DNA of 64,000 bases, from positions 62,001-126,000 of the forward strand of contig NZ_SCSK01000006.1 in assembly GCF_004297875.1 (NCBI RefSeq). Direction: 5' to 3'. A program made the position numbers and the translations under genes. The notes under the pieces were generated by a model. The model ran no database searches and was not told the origin of the DNA. It was given only the letters and a program-made list of their open reading frames with translations. Below, piece by piece: positions 43,930-52,697 of this stretch; within the stretch, counting starts at the first letter, position 1; the number at the start of each line of letters is the position of its first letter. The DNA comes from Pandoraea sp. Lineage in GTDB: Bacteria; Pseudomonadota; Gammaproteobacteria; Burkholderiales; Burkholderiaceae.

Positions 43930-45129
43930 ATGCAGTTCAGCGAATTCCCGGTCCAGTCACTGATGTACATCACGAATCGGCCGGAGACGGTCTTCACCCA
44001 CGGCAAGGGTTCGTGGATATTCGATCACACCGGCAAGCGCTATCTCGACTTCATTCAGGGCTGGGCGGTCAATTGCCTGGGCCATTGCAACGAGGGCATG
44101 ATTCGCGCGTTGACGGAGCAGGCCGGCAAGCTGATCAATCCCAGCCCGGCCTACTATAACGAGCCGATGGCACGCTTGGCGGAACTGCTTACGAAAAACA
44201 GCTGCTTCGACAAGGTGTTTTTCACCAACAGCGGGGCCGAGGCCAACGAAGGGGCGATCAAGCTGGCGCGCAAGTGGGGACAAAAGCATCCCAACGCAGC
44301 CGGCGGGGCGCGTTTCGAAATCATTACGTTCGATCACAGTTTCCACGGGCGTACCCTGGCCACCATGTCAGCCAGCGGAAAACCCGGCTGGGACAAGATT
44401 TTCGCGCCGCAGGTGCCCGGCTTTCCCAAGGCCGAGCTCAACGACATCGCCTCGGTCGAGAAGCTGATTGGTCCCGACACGGTGGCGGTGATGCTCGAAC
44501 CGGTGCAAGGCGAAGGCGGGGTGATTCCGGCCACGCGCGAATTCATGCAGCAATTGCGCGAACTCACGCGCCGGCACAATCTGCTGCTGATCGTCGACGA
44601 GGTGCAAACCGGCTGCGGGCGCACCGGCAAACTGTTCGCCTATGAATTGTCAGGCATCACGCCCGACATCATGACGCTGGGCAAGGGTATCGGCGGCGGC
44701 GTGCCGCTGGCCGCGCTGTTGAGCACCGAAGCCGTGGCCGTGTTCGAGGCCGGGGATCAGGGCGGCACCTATAACGGCAATCCATTGATGACGGCGGTGG
44801 GCATTTCGGTTATCGAACAATTGACCGCACCGGGCTTTCTGGATAACGTCGCCCGGCTCGGCAATTACCTGCGCGAACAGTTGCTGGCGCTGTGCGACGC
44901 CTATGGGTTCGAGGGCGAGCGGGGCGAAGGATTGCTGCGCGCGCTGCTGCTGGGCAAGGACATTGGCCCGCAGATCGTCGAGAAGGCGCGCAATCTGTCG
45001 CCGGATGGTCTGCTGGTCAATGCCGCGCGCCCGAACCTGCTGCGCTTCATGCCGGCGCTCAACGTCACGCGAGAGGAAATCGACCAGATGATCGCGATGC
45101 TCAAGACGGTTCTCGCCCAGGTGAATTGA
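43930..45129 (+). CDS. argD: Acetylornithine aminotransferase family protein
   Basis: 399 residues; ATG 43930 with GGAG at 43920-43923 (the in-frame ATG at 43918 is less likely). Class-III PLP aminotransferase: [72 protein letters not shown] (Asp/Gln contacting PLP) and [17 protein letters not shown] with the Schiff-base lysine. Closest in pattern to ArgD (acetylornithine/succinyldiaminopimelate aminotransferase); ornithine or other omega-aminotransferases are alternatives. The leader with an arginine-rich ORF and terminator supports a link to arginine. Confidence 0.85.
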   Translation: MQFSEFPVQSLMYITNRPETVFTHGKGSWIFDHTGKRYLDFIQGWAVNCLGHCNEGMIRALTEQAGKLINPSPAYYNEPMARLAELLTKNSCFDKVFFTNSGAEANEGAIKLARKWGQKHPNAAGGARFEIITFDHSFHGRTLATMSASGKPGWDKIFAPQVPGFPKAELNDIASVEKLIGPDTVAVMLEPVQGEGGVIPATREFMQQLRELTRRHNLLLIVDEVQTGCGRTGKLFAYELSGITPDIMTLGKGIGGGVPLAALLSTEAVAVFEAGDQGGTYNGNPLMTAVGISVIEQLTAPGFLDNVARLGNYLREQLLALCDAYGFEGERGEGLLRALLLGKDIGPQIVEKARNLSPDGLLVNAARPNLLRFMPALNVTREEIDQMIAMLKTVLAQVN

Positions 45130-45142
45130 GTTCGCGCAAGCC

Positions 45143-45619
45143 ATGCCGGGCACTGCCACCATGTCGCCTTCCGCTGCGCTGGCCTGCGAGATCTCGTGCG
45201 ATCCGGCCCGGCTCGACGTGGCGTTGATCCATCGCTTCCTGTCGACCGAAACCGATTGGGCGCGCGGCATGCCGGCGTCGCTGGTCAGCCGGGCGATTGC
45301 ACATTCGCTGTGTTTTGGCGCCTACGATCTTGAGTCCGTCGCAAGCGACGCGCCGCAGGTCGGTTTCGCGCGCGTGATCACCGACCGCGCGACCTTCGCC
45401 TATCTTTGCGATGTGTTCGTGGTGCCGGAGGCCCGCGGCCGTGGTATTGGCCGGCAACTGGTGGAGGCCGTGATGGCGCATCCCGCGTTGCACGGCTTGC
45501 GCCGCTTCATGCTGGCGACCGATACTGCGGCCGGCCTCTACGAGCGCTACGGCTTCGCGCGGCTGCCCACACACCACCCATTGATGCAGATTTATCGGCC
45601 CGATGCGTTCATGCGCTAG
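45143..45619 (+). CDS. GNAT family N-acetyltransferase
   Basis: 158 residues from ATG 45143; an in-frame ATG at 45161 is possible. Acetyl-CoA binding motif A: LCDVFVVPEARGRGIGRQLVEAV (in pieces: VFVVPEARGRGIG, RQLVEAVMAH), followed by MLATDTAAGLYERYGFARL, the motif B tail. An N-terminal segment LIHRFLSTETDWARGMP is typical of a YjdJ/YhbS-like subgroup. It is 13 bp downstream of the argD-like gene and probably co-transcribed. The substrate is unknown. Confidence 0.9.
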   Translation: MPGTATMSPSAALACEISCDPARLDVALIHRFLSTETDWARGMPASLVSRAIAHSLCFGAYDLESVASDAPQVGFARVITDRATFAYLCDVFVVPEARGRGIGRQLVEAVMAHPALHGLRRFMLATDTAAGLYERYGFARLPTHHPLMQIYRPDAFMR

Positions 45620-45660
45620 GCAGAGACAGCCCGGCATCAGCGCCAAGCCGCCGCCCCAAT

Positions 45661-45688
45661 AAAAAAGAGCGCCTCGCAAAAGGCGCTC
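45661..45688 (-). terminator. Intrinsic terminator of the liv operon
   Basis: On the minus strand GAGCGCCT/AGGCGCTC arms (45667-45674 and 45681-45688) close a 6-nt loop and are followed by six T (45666-45661). It lies 25 bp past the livF stop and also blocks antisense reading toward the GNAT gene. Confidence 0.85.
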
Positions 45689-45712
45689 CCGATAACGGCG
45701 CTCGCCAGTCGA

Positions 45713-46429
45713 TTACTCGCCCAGGTACGCTGCCCGCACTTTCGGATCGTCGAGCATATCCTTGGCGTCGCCCGTCATGGTGACCAACCCGCTGTCCATG
45801 ACGTAACCGCGATTGGCTGCCTGCAGCGCCAGTCGCGCATTCTGCTCGACCAGCAGCACCGTCACGCCTTGCGCCGAGACCGAGCGCACTACCTCGAAGA
45901 TCTTCTCGACCATGATCGGCGAGAGGCCCATCGATGGTTCATCGAGCAGCAGCAGCTTGGGCTGGCTCATCAACGCGCGCGCCATCGCCAACATTTGCTG
46001 CTCACCACCGGAGAGCGTGCCGGCCAACTGGCTGGCGCGCTCCTTCAGGCGCGGGAAAATACCGTACATGCGTTCGGTATCTTCCTTGATGCCGGCCGTA
46101 TCGTTGCGCAAATAGGCACCCATCTGGATGTTCTCGAGGATGGTCATGCGCGCGAAGATGCCCCGACCTTCCGGCACCATCGCCAGGCCGCGCTTGAGCA
46201 GATCGAACGACTTCACGCCGCGAATCGATTGCCCGAGGTACTCGATATCGCCATCGGCCCACGGCAGCAGACCGGTGATGGCTTTCATCGTGGTGGTCTT
46301 GCCGGCGCCGTTGGCGCCGATCAGCGTCACCAGTTCGCCCTGCTTGATATCCAGATCGATACCCTTGACCGCCTTGATGCCGCCATACGACACCTTCAGG
46401 CCCTTGATTTTCAACATTGCTTCGCTCAT
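45713..46429 (-). CDS. livF: Branched-chain amino-acid ABC transporter, ATP-binding protein LivF
   Basis: 238 residues. Start ATG 46429 overlaps the livG stop (ATGA); the TTG before it is not needed. Walker A GANGAGKTTTMKAI, signature LSGGEQQMLAMARAL, Walker B LLLLDEPSMGLSP, and the H-loop replaced, as normal in LivF, by LLVEQNARLAL. The long Walker A to signature spacing and the C-terminal DDPKVRAAYLGE are typical of LivF. It forms the NBD pair with LivG on LivHM. Confidence 0.96.
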   Translation of the reverse strand: MSEAMLKIKGLKVSYGGIKAVKGIDLDIKQGELVTLIGANGAGKTTTMKAITGLLPWADGDIEYLGQSIRGVKSFDLLKRGLAMVPEGRGIFARMTILENIQMGAYLRNDTAGIKEDTERMYGIFPRLKERASQLAGTLSGGEQQMLAMARALMSQPKLLLLDEPSMGLSPIMVEKIFEVVRSVSAQGVTVLLVEQNARLALQAANRGYVMDSGLVTMTGDAKDMLDDPKVRAAYLGE

Positions 46430-47202
46430 CAATGGCCTCCCGCCCCGAGATACGCTTCAATCACGGCGGGGTTCTTCTGCACGTCGTGCGGCAGCCCCTG
46501 CGCAATCACCTTGCCATAGTCCAGTACCGTCATGCGGTTGCACAGCCCCATCACCAGCTTGACGTCGTGCTCAATGAGCAGAATCGTCCTGCCGTCGCTG
46601 CGAATCTTGTCGAGCAGACCCCGCAGTTCGACTTTTTCCGTCGCATTCATGCCGGCAGCCGGCTCGTCCAGAGCCAGCAATTTCGGATCGGTCGCCAGCG
46701 CGCGGGCAATTTCGAGCCGGCGTTGATGGCCATACGACAGGTTCGCCGATGTGTATTTGGCGTATTGGGCAACGCCCACGTACTCGAGCAGCGCCATCGC
46801 GCGCTCATAAATATCCTTCTCCTCGGCGCGGGCGCCGGCATGGTGCGTAATTGCGCCCCATACCCCCGTCCTGGTGCGGACGTGGCGCCCGACCATGACG
46901 TTTTCAACTGCCGTCATGCCGCCGAACAGACGGATGTTCTGGAAGGTTCGCGCGATGCCGGCCTTGGCTACCTCGTGCACAGCGGTCGGCTTGTACGGCT
47001 GGCCGCCCAGGAAGAACTTTCCCGAGTCAGGCGAGTAAAGCCCCGTGATAACGTTGAAGAAGGTGGTTTTGCCGGCACCGTTCGGGCCGATCAATCCGTA
47101 GATCTCGCCGGCCTTGATCTCCAGGCCGACGTCCGTCAACGCCTGCAGGCCGCCAAAACGCTTATTGACGCCCTGGACGGACAATAAAATATTCTCACTC
47201 AT
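46429..47202 (-). CDS. livG: Branched-chain amino-acid ABC transporter, ATP-binding protein LivG
   Basis: 257 residues from ATG 47202 (MSENILLSVQG). Walker A GPNGAGKTTFFNVI, LivG-specific ARTFQNIRLFGGMTAVENV, signature LSYGHQRRLEIARAL, Walker B LLALDEPAAGMN, H-loop LLIEHDVKLVM, and the family C-terminus NPAVIEAYLG. Downstream gene livF is coupled by a 4-bp overlap; livM ends 11 bp upstream of the start. Confidence 0.96.
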   Translation of the reverse strand: MSENILLSVQGVNKRFGGLQALTDVGLEIKAGEIYGLIGPNGAGKTTFFNVITGLYSPDSGKFFLGGQPYKPTAVHEVAKAGIARTFQNIRLFGGMTAVENVMVGRHVRTRTGVWGAITHHAGARAEEKDIYERAMALLEYVGVAQYAKYTSANLSYGHQRRLEIARALATDPKLLALDEPAAGMNATEKVELRGLLDKIRSDGRTILLIEHDVKLVMGLCNRMTVLDYGKVIAQGLPHDVQKNPAVIEAYLGAGGH

Positions 47203-47213
47203 GTCACTCGTCC

Positions 47214-48353
47214 TTAAGAAGTCGTCATTGGTCGTTCTTCTGGGCGGGGCGAGGGCCACAGGCCCGCCGGACGATACAGCATGATCAGAATCATGGCCAG
47301 GCTATACAGCAGTTGGCGCGCCACTTCAGGATCGATGTAGACATGGCCGAACATGCTTTGCTGCATCGGCCCGAGCGTAGAACGCAGGAACTCGGGGAAT
47401 GTCGACAGCGCGATACCGCCCAGAATGACGCCGGGAATGTGCCCCATACCGCCGAGAACCACCATCGACAGCACGATGACAGACTCCCAGAAGGTGAACG
47501 ATTCGGGCGAGACGAAGCCCTGGAACGCGGAGAACATGCCGCCCGCGACACCGCCGAACGACGCCCCCATGGCAAACGCGAGCAGTTTCACATTACGCGT
47601 ATTAATGCCCATCGCTTTTGCGGCAATTTCGTCTTCACGAATCGCCACCCAGGCGCGCCCAATGCGGGAATGCTGCAGGCGAATACACACGAAAGCGACG
47701 ATCAGGGCCAGCACGACGAACAGGTAGTAATACATGTAGACCGAGGGAATCTGTAAGCCCAGGAAGTGCTGGGTCTTGGCGAAATCCATGCCGGCAATAT
47801 CGACCGAGCGGATACCGATAATCCCCTTCGGTCCGTTGGTGATGTTGATCGGCCGATCCAGATTGTTCATGAAAATCCGGACGATTTCCCCGAACCCGAG
47901 GGTCACGATCGCGAGATAGTCGCCGCGCAGACGCAATGTCGGCGTCCCGAGCAGGATGCCAAAGATAGCGGCCATCGCCGCCCCCAGGGGGATCGTCAAC
48001 CAGACGGAAAAATGCAGGCCGTGCGGGAACATCCTGGCGATCGCAGGGAAATGCTCGGTCAGATGGGGCGAGGTCAACAACGCGGTGACATAGGCGCCGA
48101 CCGCATAGAACGCGATGTACCCGAGGTCGAGCAGACCGGCGAAACCCACCACGATGTTAAGACCCAGCGCGAGCATGATGTAGAGCATCGCGAAATCGAG
48201 CACCCGCACCCAGTAGTTTCCGCCGGCATATCCGACCAGGACCGGCGCGAGTATCGCGCCCACCACGAACAGGGCGAGCCCGCGCATGGCTTTGCGGGCG
48301 GCCGCCTTCTCGGAAATCGGCGCAGCCGAATTGGTTTGTACTTGTTGTGTCAT
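47214..48353 (-). CDS. livM: Branched-chain amino-acid ABC transporter, permease LivM
   Basis: 379 residues from ATG 48353 (MTQQVQTNSAAP) with AAGGAG upstream. Nine or ten hydrophobic helices. LivM hallmarks: LDFAMLYIMLALGLNIVVGFAGLLDLGYIAFYAVGAY (in pieces: LALGLNIVVGFAGLLDLG, AFYAVGAY), RLRGDYLAIVTLGFGEIVRI, and the cytoplasmic EAA-like loop AWVAIREDEIAAKAMGIN. Inner-membrane partner of LivH. Confidence 0.96.
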   Translation of the reverse strand: MTQQVQTNSAAPISEKAAARKAMRGLALFVVGAILAPVLVGYAGGNYWVRVLDFAMLYIMLALGLNIVVGFAGLLDLGYIAFYAVGAYVTALLTSPHLTEHFPAIARMFPHGLHFSVWLTIPLGAAMAAIFGILLGTPTLRLRGDYLAIVTLGFGEIVRIFMNNLDRPINITNGPKGIIGIRSVDIAGMDFAKTQHFLGLQIPSVYMYYYLFVVLALIVAFVCIRLQHSRIGRAWVAIREDEIAAKAMGINTRNVKLLAFAMGASFGGVAGGMFSAFQGFVSPESFTFWESVIVLSMVVLGGMGHIPGVILGGIALSTFPEFLRSTLGPMQQSMFGHVYIDPEVARQLLYSLAMILIMLYRPAGLWPSPRPEERPMTTS

Positions 48354-48363
48354 GTCCGTCTCC

Positions 48364-49314
48364 TTATGCGCGATCGGCCACACGCTCGCCGAGCAGGCCA
48401 GATGGGCGGAACACCAACACGATGATCAGCACAATAAATGCGAACACATCCTGATAGTTACTGCCAAACACCCCTCCGGTCAGCTTGCCGATGTAGCCAG
48501 CCCCCAGCGCCTCGATCAGGCCCAGCAGAACGCCACCGACCATCGCACCGGTCAAATTGCCGATCCCCCCCAGCACCGCGGCCGTGAACGCCTTCATGCC
48601 GGGAATGAAACCCATATAGAAATGGGCATTGCCGTAGTTGCTGGCCATCATGACCCCGGCGACGGCCGCCAACGCGCCACCCAGCGCAAACGTCACGGAA
48701 ATCACGAAATTGGGATTCACGCCCATGAGGCCGGCCACGTTGCGGTTCTCCGCAGTCGCGCGCATCGCCCGCCCAAGTCGGGTGCGATTAACCAGCTGGG
48801 TCAGGCCGATCATCATGAGGACCGCCACCACGATAATCACAATGCCCGTGCCGTTGGTCACCGCGCCCACGTGTTTGGCTGTCTCCGGAATGACGGTAAT
48901 AGCATCGGTCGGCAGCAACTGCGGGAACATCAGCGGATTGCGGCCCCAGATGATCATCGCGATCGTTTCAAGCAACAGGGAAACGCCGATCGCGGTAATC
49001 AGCGGGGCAAGCCTCGGCGCGTTGCGCAATCGACGGTAAGCCACCCGCTCGATAATGTAGTTGACCAACGCACAAGTCGGCATCGCAACCAGCGTTGCAA
49101 TGAGCAATGTGACGAAGGGATTGAGATGCGGGAAGAAATGCATGACCAGCTTGATGGAGGAGAGGGCCACCATGGCGCCAATCATCATCACGTCCGCGTG
49201 GGCAAAATTGATAATGCCCAAAATACCGTAGACCATCGTGTAACCCAATGCCAGGATCGCGTAGACGCAACCCAGCACCAGACCATTGAGGATCTGTTGG
49301 ATAAAGATATCCAT
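48364..49314 (-). CDS. livH: Branched-chain amino-acid ABC transporter, permease LivH
   Basis: 316 residues from ATG 49314 (MDIFIQQILNGLVLGCVYAI) with AAGGAG upstream. Helix 1-2 region LALGYTMVYGILGIINFAHAD is the LivH hallmark; the cytoplasmic loop is LGRAMRATAENRNVAGLMGVN, and the C-terminus reads VLVFRPSGLLGERV. First gene of the membrane/ATPase part, separated from the binding-protein gene by a terminator in a 215-bp gap. Confidence 0.96.
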   Translation of the reverse strand: MDIFIQQILNGLVLGCVYAILALGYTMVYGILGIINFAHADVMMIGAMVALSSIKLVMHFFPHLNPFVTLLIATLVAMPTCALVNYIIERVAYRRLRNAPRLAPLITAIGVSLLLETIAMIIWGRNPLMFPQLLPTDAITVIPETAKHVGAVTNGTGIVIIVVAVLMMIGLTQLVNRTRLGRAMRATAENRNVAGLMGVNPNFVISVTFALGGALAAVAGVMMASNYGNAHFYMGFIPGMKAFTAAVLGGIGNLTGAMVGGVLLGLIEALGAGYIGKLTGGVFGSNYQDVFAFIVLIIVLVFRPSGLLGERVADRA

Positions 49315-49473
49315 GAATACTAACTCCTTGGTCCCACTCACCGGGCCCAACGACACGTCTCACCGGTAGGTCGGAGCGAGTCGCCAGGGGAAAATGCAAA
49401 TGATAGAAACGGGTTCCTGTTGAGGAGGCGGGCCGCGCCCATTATGGGGGCTCGGCAATGATCCGCAGATAAA

Positions 49474-49509
49474 GAAACGGCACCGCATGGTTGTTGACGG
49501 TGCCGTTTC
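49474..49509 (-). terminator. Intra-cluster terminator between binding-protein gene and livH
   Basis: On the minus strand, GAAACGGCACC (49509-49499) pairs with GGTGCCGTTTC (49484-49474), 11 bp perfect, 14-nt loop, then TTTATC. It lies 20 bp beyond the binding-protein stop. Such a partially active terminator would give more binding protein than membrane and ATPase subunits. Confidence 0.75.
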
Positions 49510-49529
49510 TGGGCCTCGGAATCCGAGAC

Positions 49530-50732
49530 TTACATCTTTTCGATATCGAGAACGGTCTTCTTGCCGTCCTTATAGTCGTACAGCGTAATGACCGGCTGTT
49601 TCAGGTCACCCTTCGAATCGAACTGCACGTTGCCGATCACACCATCGTAGTTCGTGGCCGGCATGGCCGCGAGAATCTTGGCCGGATCGGTAGAGTTGGC
49701 CCGCTTCATTGCGTCGACAATGATGCCAACCGCATCATAGGTGAACGGTGCGTAGATCTGAATCGGCTGATGGAAGCGCGCTTCATACTCTTTCTCGAAC
49801 TCCGCGCCCTTGGGCATCTTCGACAGTGCCATACCGGCTTCCGAGCAAACGATGTTGTCGATGGCATCACCCGCCAATTCGGCGACCTTATCGGTACAAA
49901 CACCGTCACCAGCCAGGACTTTGCCATTGATGCCAAGCTCTTTGGCCTGTTTTGCGAACGGGCCGCCGGTTGCATCCATGCCGCCGTACATGATGATGTC
50001 CGGACGCTCACCCTTGATCTTGGTCAGAATCGCGCGGAAATCCGTGGCTTTATCGTTGGTTTCGTCGTGGCTCAGCACTTTCATGCCATCGGCCTTGGCG
50101 GTTTTCTCGAATTCGTCAGCCAGACCTTGACCGTACGCGGTCGCGTCGTCGACGATGGCCACCGATTTGGCGTGCAGCGTCTTGAACCCGTAGTTGGCCA
50201 GTGCCGGACCTTGCTGGGCATCGGTTGCCACCACACGGTACGCGGTCTTGAAGCCTTGTTGCGTGTAGGCAGGGTTGGTTGCCGACGGGGAGATTTCGAC
50301 GATGCCGGCATCGCTGTAAATCTTCGAGGCGGGAATCGTGGTGCCGGAGTTCAGGTGACCGACCACCGCGACAACGTGGTCATCGACCAGCTTCTGCGCG
50401 ACTTGCGTGGCGGTACGGGGATCGCCCGCATCATCCTGCGCGTCGAGTTCCAGCTTGATTTTCTTGCCGTCGATCACCAGACCCTTCTTGTTGATGTCTT
50501 CGATCGCCAGACGTGCCCCGTTTTCATTGTCTTTCCCGAGGTGCGCGATTTCGCCGGTCAACGGTGCGACGTGACCGATCTTGACGACCTGGACGTCACT
50601 GTCGGCTGCGGCAGTCGTCGCGGCGGGCGCGGCAGCGCCTGCATCGGCTTTCTTTTCTTCCTTCTGCCCGCATGCCGCGAGCAGAGTCACCGCAGCGACG
50701 AGTGGCAGAACCTTCGCGAACTTGAGTTGCAT
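49530..50732 (-). CDS. Branched-chain amino-acid ABC transporter, substrate-binding protein
   Basis: 400 residues from ATG 50732 with AGGAG 8 nt upstream. Signal peptide with lipobox LLAAC (about residue 21), then an Ala/Glu/Lys linker and a type-I periplasmic binding fold: VVKIGHVAPLTGEIAHLGKD, NGARLAIEDINKKG, AVVGHLNSGTTIPASKIY (ligand-binding Ser/Thr), EISPSATNP and FTYDAVGIIVDAM. Equivalent to LivJ/LivK, but it is predicted to be a lipoprotein anchored to the membrane, unlike the soluble E. coli proteins. First gene of the liv cluster. Confidence 0.95.
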   Translation of the reverse strand: MQLKFAKVLPLVAAVTLLAACGQKEEKKADAGAAAPAATTAAADSDVQVVKIGHVAPLTGEIAHLGKDNENGARLAIEDINKKGLVIDGKKIKLELDAQDDAGDPRTATQVAQKLVDDHVVAVVGHLNSGTTIPASKIYSDAGIVEISPSATNPAYTQQGFKTAYRVVATDAQQGPALANYGFKTLHAKSVAIVDDATAYGQGLADEFEKTAKADGMKVLSHDETNDKATDFRAILTKIKGERPDIIMYGGMDATGGPFAKQAKELGINGKVLAGDGVCTDKVAELAGDAIDNIVCSEAGMALSKMPKGAEFEKEYEARFHQPIQIYAPFTYDAVGIIVDAMKRANSTDPAKILAAMPATNYDGVIGNVQFDSKGDLKQPVITLYDYKDGKKTVLDIEKM

Positions 50733-51154
50733 ATTTTTTATCTCCTGATTACCAGCGGATTGTGGCCGCCATGACAGTGTTTCTCGTACGAAACGCGCGC
50801 ATTGTAACTCCATTTTTTTCCCGTGCGAGCCCCGCGAGCACAGGGTTTTCCATGATGAGAACCTAAATTTGTTCCTCCTTTTGCGACCGAGAATCTAACG
50901 CAGCGCAACCCAAAAATCGCCTCGGGTTTCCCCGGGTTGCACCACACCATTTTCCGCCTATCGGCAGCGCCGCAGCTCGGGTCGTCGGCGTCACGCCACA
51001 TTGCGAGAACAAGCAAAGAACATGCCTGGGGGATATTCGAATATGGACTCTAACAGTGAGCCTCCCCGGTCAAGAGAGAAAAAGGCGATGGAAGGAAGGA
51101 AAGTCTGGATACCAAAATATCCCATCAGCACGGTACACCTTGCCGCACATGAAC
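50733..51154. other. Spacer upstream of the liv binding-protein gene
   Basis: 422 bp between ispH (upstream, same strand) and the binding-protein gene. No credible ORF. On the minus strand TACAAT (50806-50801) is a possible -10 without a good -35. A dyad GCAACCC (50905-50911) / GGGTTGC (50934-50940) could be part of an ispH terminator or an operator. The region should contain the regulated promoter of the liv operon; I cannot pinpoint it. Confidence 0.5.
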
Positions 51155-52111
51155 TCAATCGGGTAAAGCCAGACCTTTGGGCAGCGGAAAAATCACGGTC
51201 TCTTCGACACCGTCGAGCTTGCGCACACGGCGCGCGCCCAATTCGTTCAACCGAGTGATGACGGCCTGCGCCAGCGCTTCGGGTGCCGAGGCGCCGGCGG
51301 TCACGCCGATCTGGCGCTTGCCGATTAGCCAATCAGGCTGAATTTGCTCGGGAGCATCAACCATATAGGCATCGACACCCATTTTCTCGGCGACCTCGCG
51401 CAGGCGGTTGGAGTTGGAGCTGTTGGGACTGCCGACCACGATTACCACGTCGCACTGCGGGGCCATGAATTTGACAGCATCCTGGCGATTTTGCGTTGCG
51501 TAGCAGATATCCTGTTTCTTGGGCTCGCGGATGCCGGCAAACCTGGCCTTGAGAGCCGCGATGATTTCGGCGGCATCGTCCACCGACAAGGTCGTTTGCG
51601 TGACATAAGCAAGCCGTTCCGGGTCGACGACCTGCAGCCGCGCCACATCGTCGACGCTTTCGACCAGATACATGCCGCCGCCGTCCATCTGCCCCATGGT
51701 TCCCTCGACCTCGGGGTGCCCGCGGTGCCCGATCATGACAACCTCGACGCCATCGGCACGCATTTTCCCGACTTCGACATGAACCTTGGTGACCAGCGGA
51801 CAGGTCGCATCGAAAATCCGCAACCCGCGCCGCTGCGCTTCGGCGCGCACTGCCTGGGAGACGCCGTGCGCGCTGAAAATGACCGTCCCGCCCTCCGGCA
51901 CCTCGGCGAGATCGTCGACGAATACCGCACCTTTGTGGCGCAAGTCGCCCACCACGTAGGCGTTGTGCACGATTTCGTGGCGCACGTAAATCGGCGCTCA
52001 GAACAACTTCAGGGCACGCTCGACGATTTCGATGGCACGATCCACGCCCGCACAAAAGCCGCGAGGCTGAGCCAACAGGATTTCGGCATTCGCCTCTGTC
52101 ACGGTACTCAT
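51155..52111 (-). pseudogene. ispH: 4-hydroxy-3-methylbut-2-enyl diphosphate reductase, interrupted by an in-frame TGA
   Basis: Last enzyme of the MEP isoprenoid pathway, a [4Fe-4S] reductase. From ATG 52111 (AAGGA upstream, 9 bp after fkpB) the frame reads 37 residues, including [14 protein letters not shown] with the first cluster Cys (C20), then TGA at 52000-51998, then continues unbroken from [12 protein letters not shown] to [11 protein letters not shown] (second Cys), [12 protein letters not shown] (third Cys), [11 protein letters not shown] and VTAGASAPE. With the stop counted the length (318 codons) is normal. The family has Gly at the stop position (GAPIYVRHE), so one base change GGA to TGA explains it. 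The downstream piece alone lacks C20 and should be inactive. Confidence 0.9.
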
Positions 52112-52120
52112 CGTCGTTCC

Positions 52121-52576
52121 TTACAGCACGCCAATAATGTGAACTTCGAACGTGATGGATTGCCCGGCCAGCGGGTGATTGAAGTCGAACAGCGCCCAGG
52201 TGTCGCCGATCTCCCTCAGAATGCCGGCGTACTGACCGCCGCCAGGGGCCGAAAATTCAACCAGATCGCCAGGCATGTACTGCTCACCCAGGTTACTGTT
52301 CTCTTGCAGCGTCTTGAGCGACACCCGCTGCAGCAGTTCGGGGTTGCGCGGCCCGAAGGCTTGCTCGGGAGCCAATGCGATGCACGCTCGCTGCCCCGGC
52401 GCCATCCCGACGAGCGCCTGCTCCAACGTTGGCGCGAGTTGCCCCGCGCCCAACTGCAACGTAGCCGGCTTGCCATCGAAAGTACTTACGACGTCGGCGC
52501 CATCGGCCAGGGCGATCCGATAATGCAGCGTCAGGTAAGAATCCTCCTGAACTTTCGGAACCACTACGCTATTCAT
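52121..52576 (-). CDS. fkpB: FKBP-type peptidyl-prolyl cis-trans isomerase, SlpA/FkpB type
   Basis: 151 residues. FKBP domain with an inserted flap typical of SlpA: SYLTLHYRIALADGADVVST, LGAGQLAPTLEQALVGMAPG, ALAPEQAFGPRNPELLQRV and FNHPLAGQSITFEVHIIGV. It acts as a folding catalyst/chaperone in the cytoplasm. The gene order fkpB-ispH is the same as in E. coli and many proteobacteria; ispH starts 9 bp downstream. Divergent from radC. Confidence 0.94.
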   Translation of the reverse strand: MNSVVVPKVQEDSYLTLHYRIALADGADVVSTFDGKPATLQLGAGQLAPTLEQALVGMAPGQRACIALAPEQAFGPRNPELLQRVSLKTLQENSNLGEQYMPGDLVEFSAPGGGQYAGILREIGDTWALFDFNHPLAGQSITFEVHIIGVL

Positions 52577-52697
52577 GAAAATCCCGCCTTAAAATCAAGC
52601 CAATATTGTAAGCGACCTACATTGTTACGGGTCGCCTACCCGTTGTTCCCACCATCTTGCCGCGCCTGGGCGCCGGCTCGCACCAGAGAAAACAACG

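Noticed and set aside
47313..49323. Long plus-strand ORFs rich in His, Gln and Asp over livM and livH
   Set aside because: Antisense shadows of hydrophobic permease genes; no domain features.
49491..50774. A 427-codon plus-strand ORF over the liv binding-protein gene
   Set aside because: Antisense shadow; the minus-strand frame has a lipobox and the full periplasmic-binding fold.
50738..51016. A 92-codon ORF on the minus strand upstream of the liv binding-protein gene
   Set aside because: Its composition looks random, it has no hydrophobic or domain pattern, and it covers the expected promoter region.
51155..51985. A shorter ispH starting at GTG 51985
   Set aside because: It would lack the first cluster cysteine (C20), and the upstream 37 codons are clearly IspH. 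The interrupted full-length gene is the better description.
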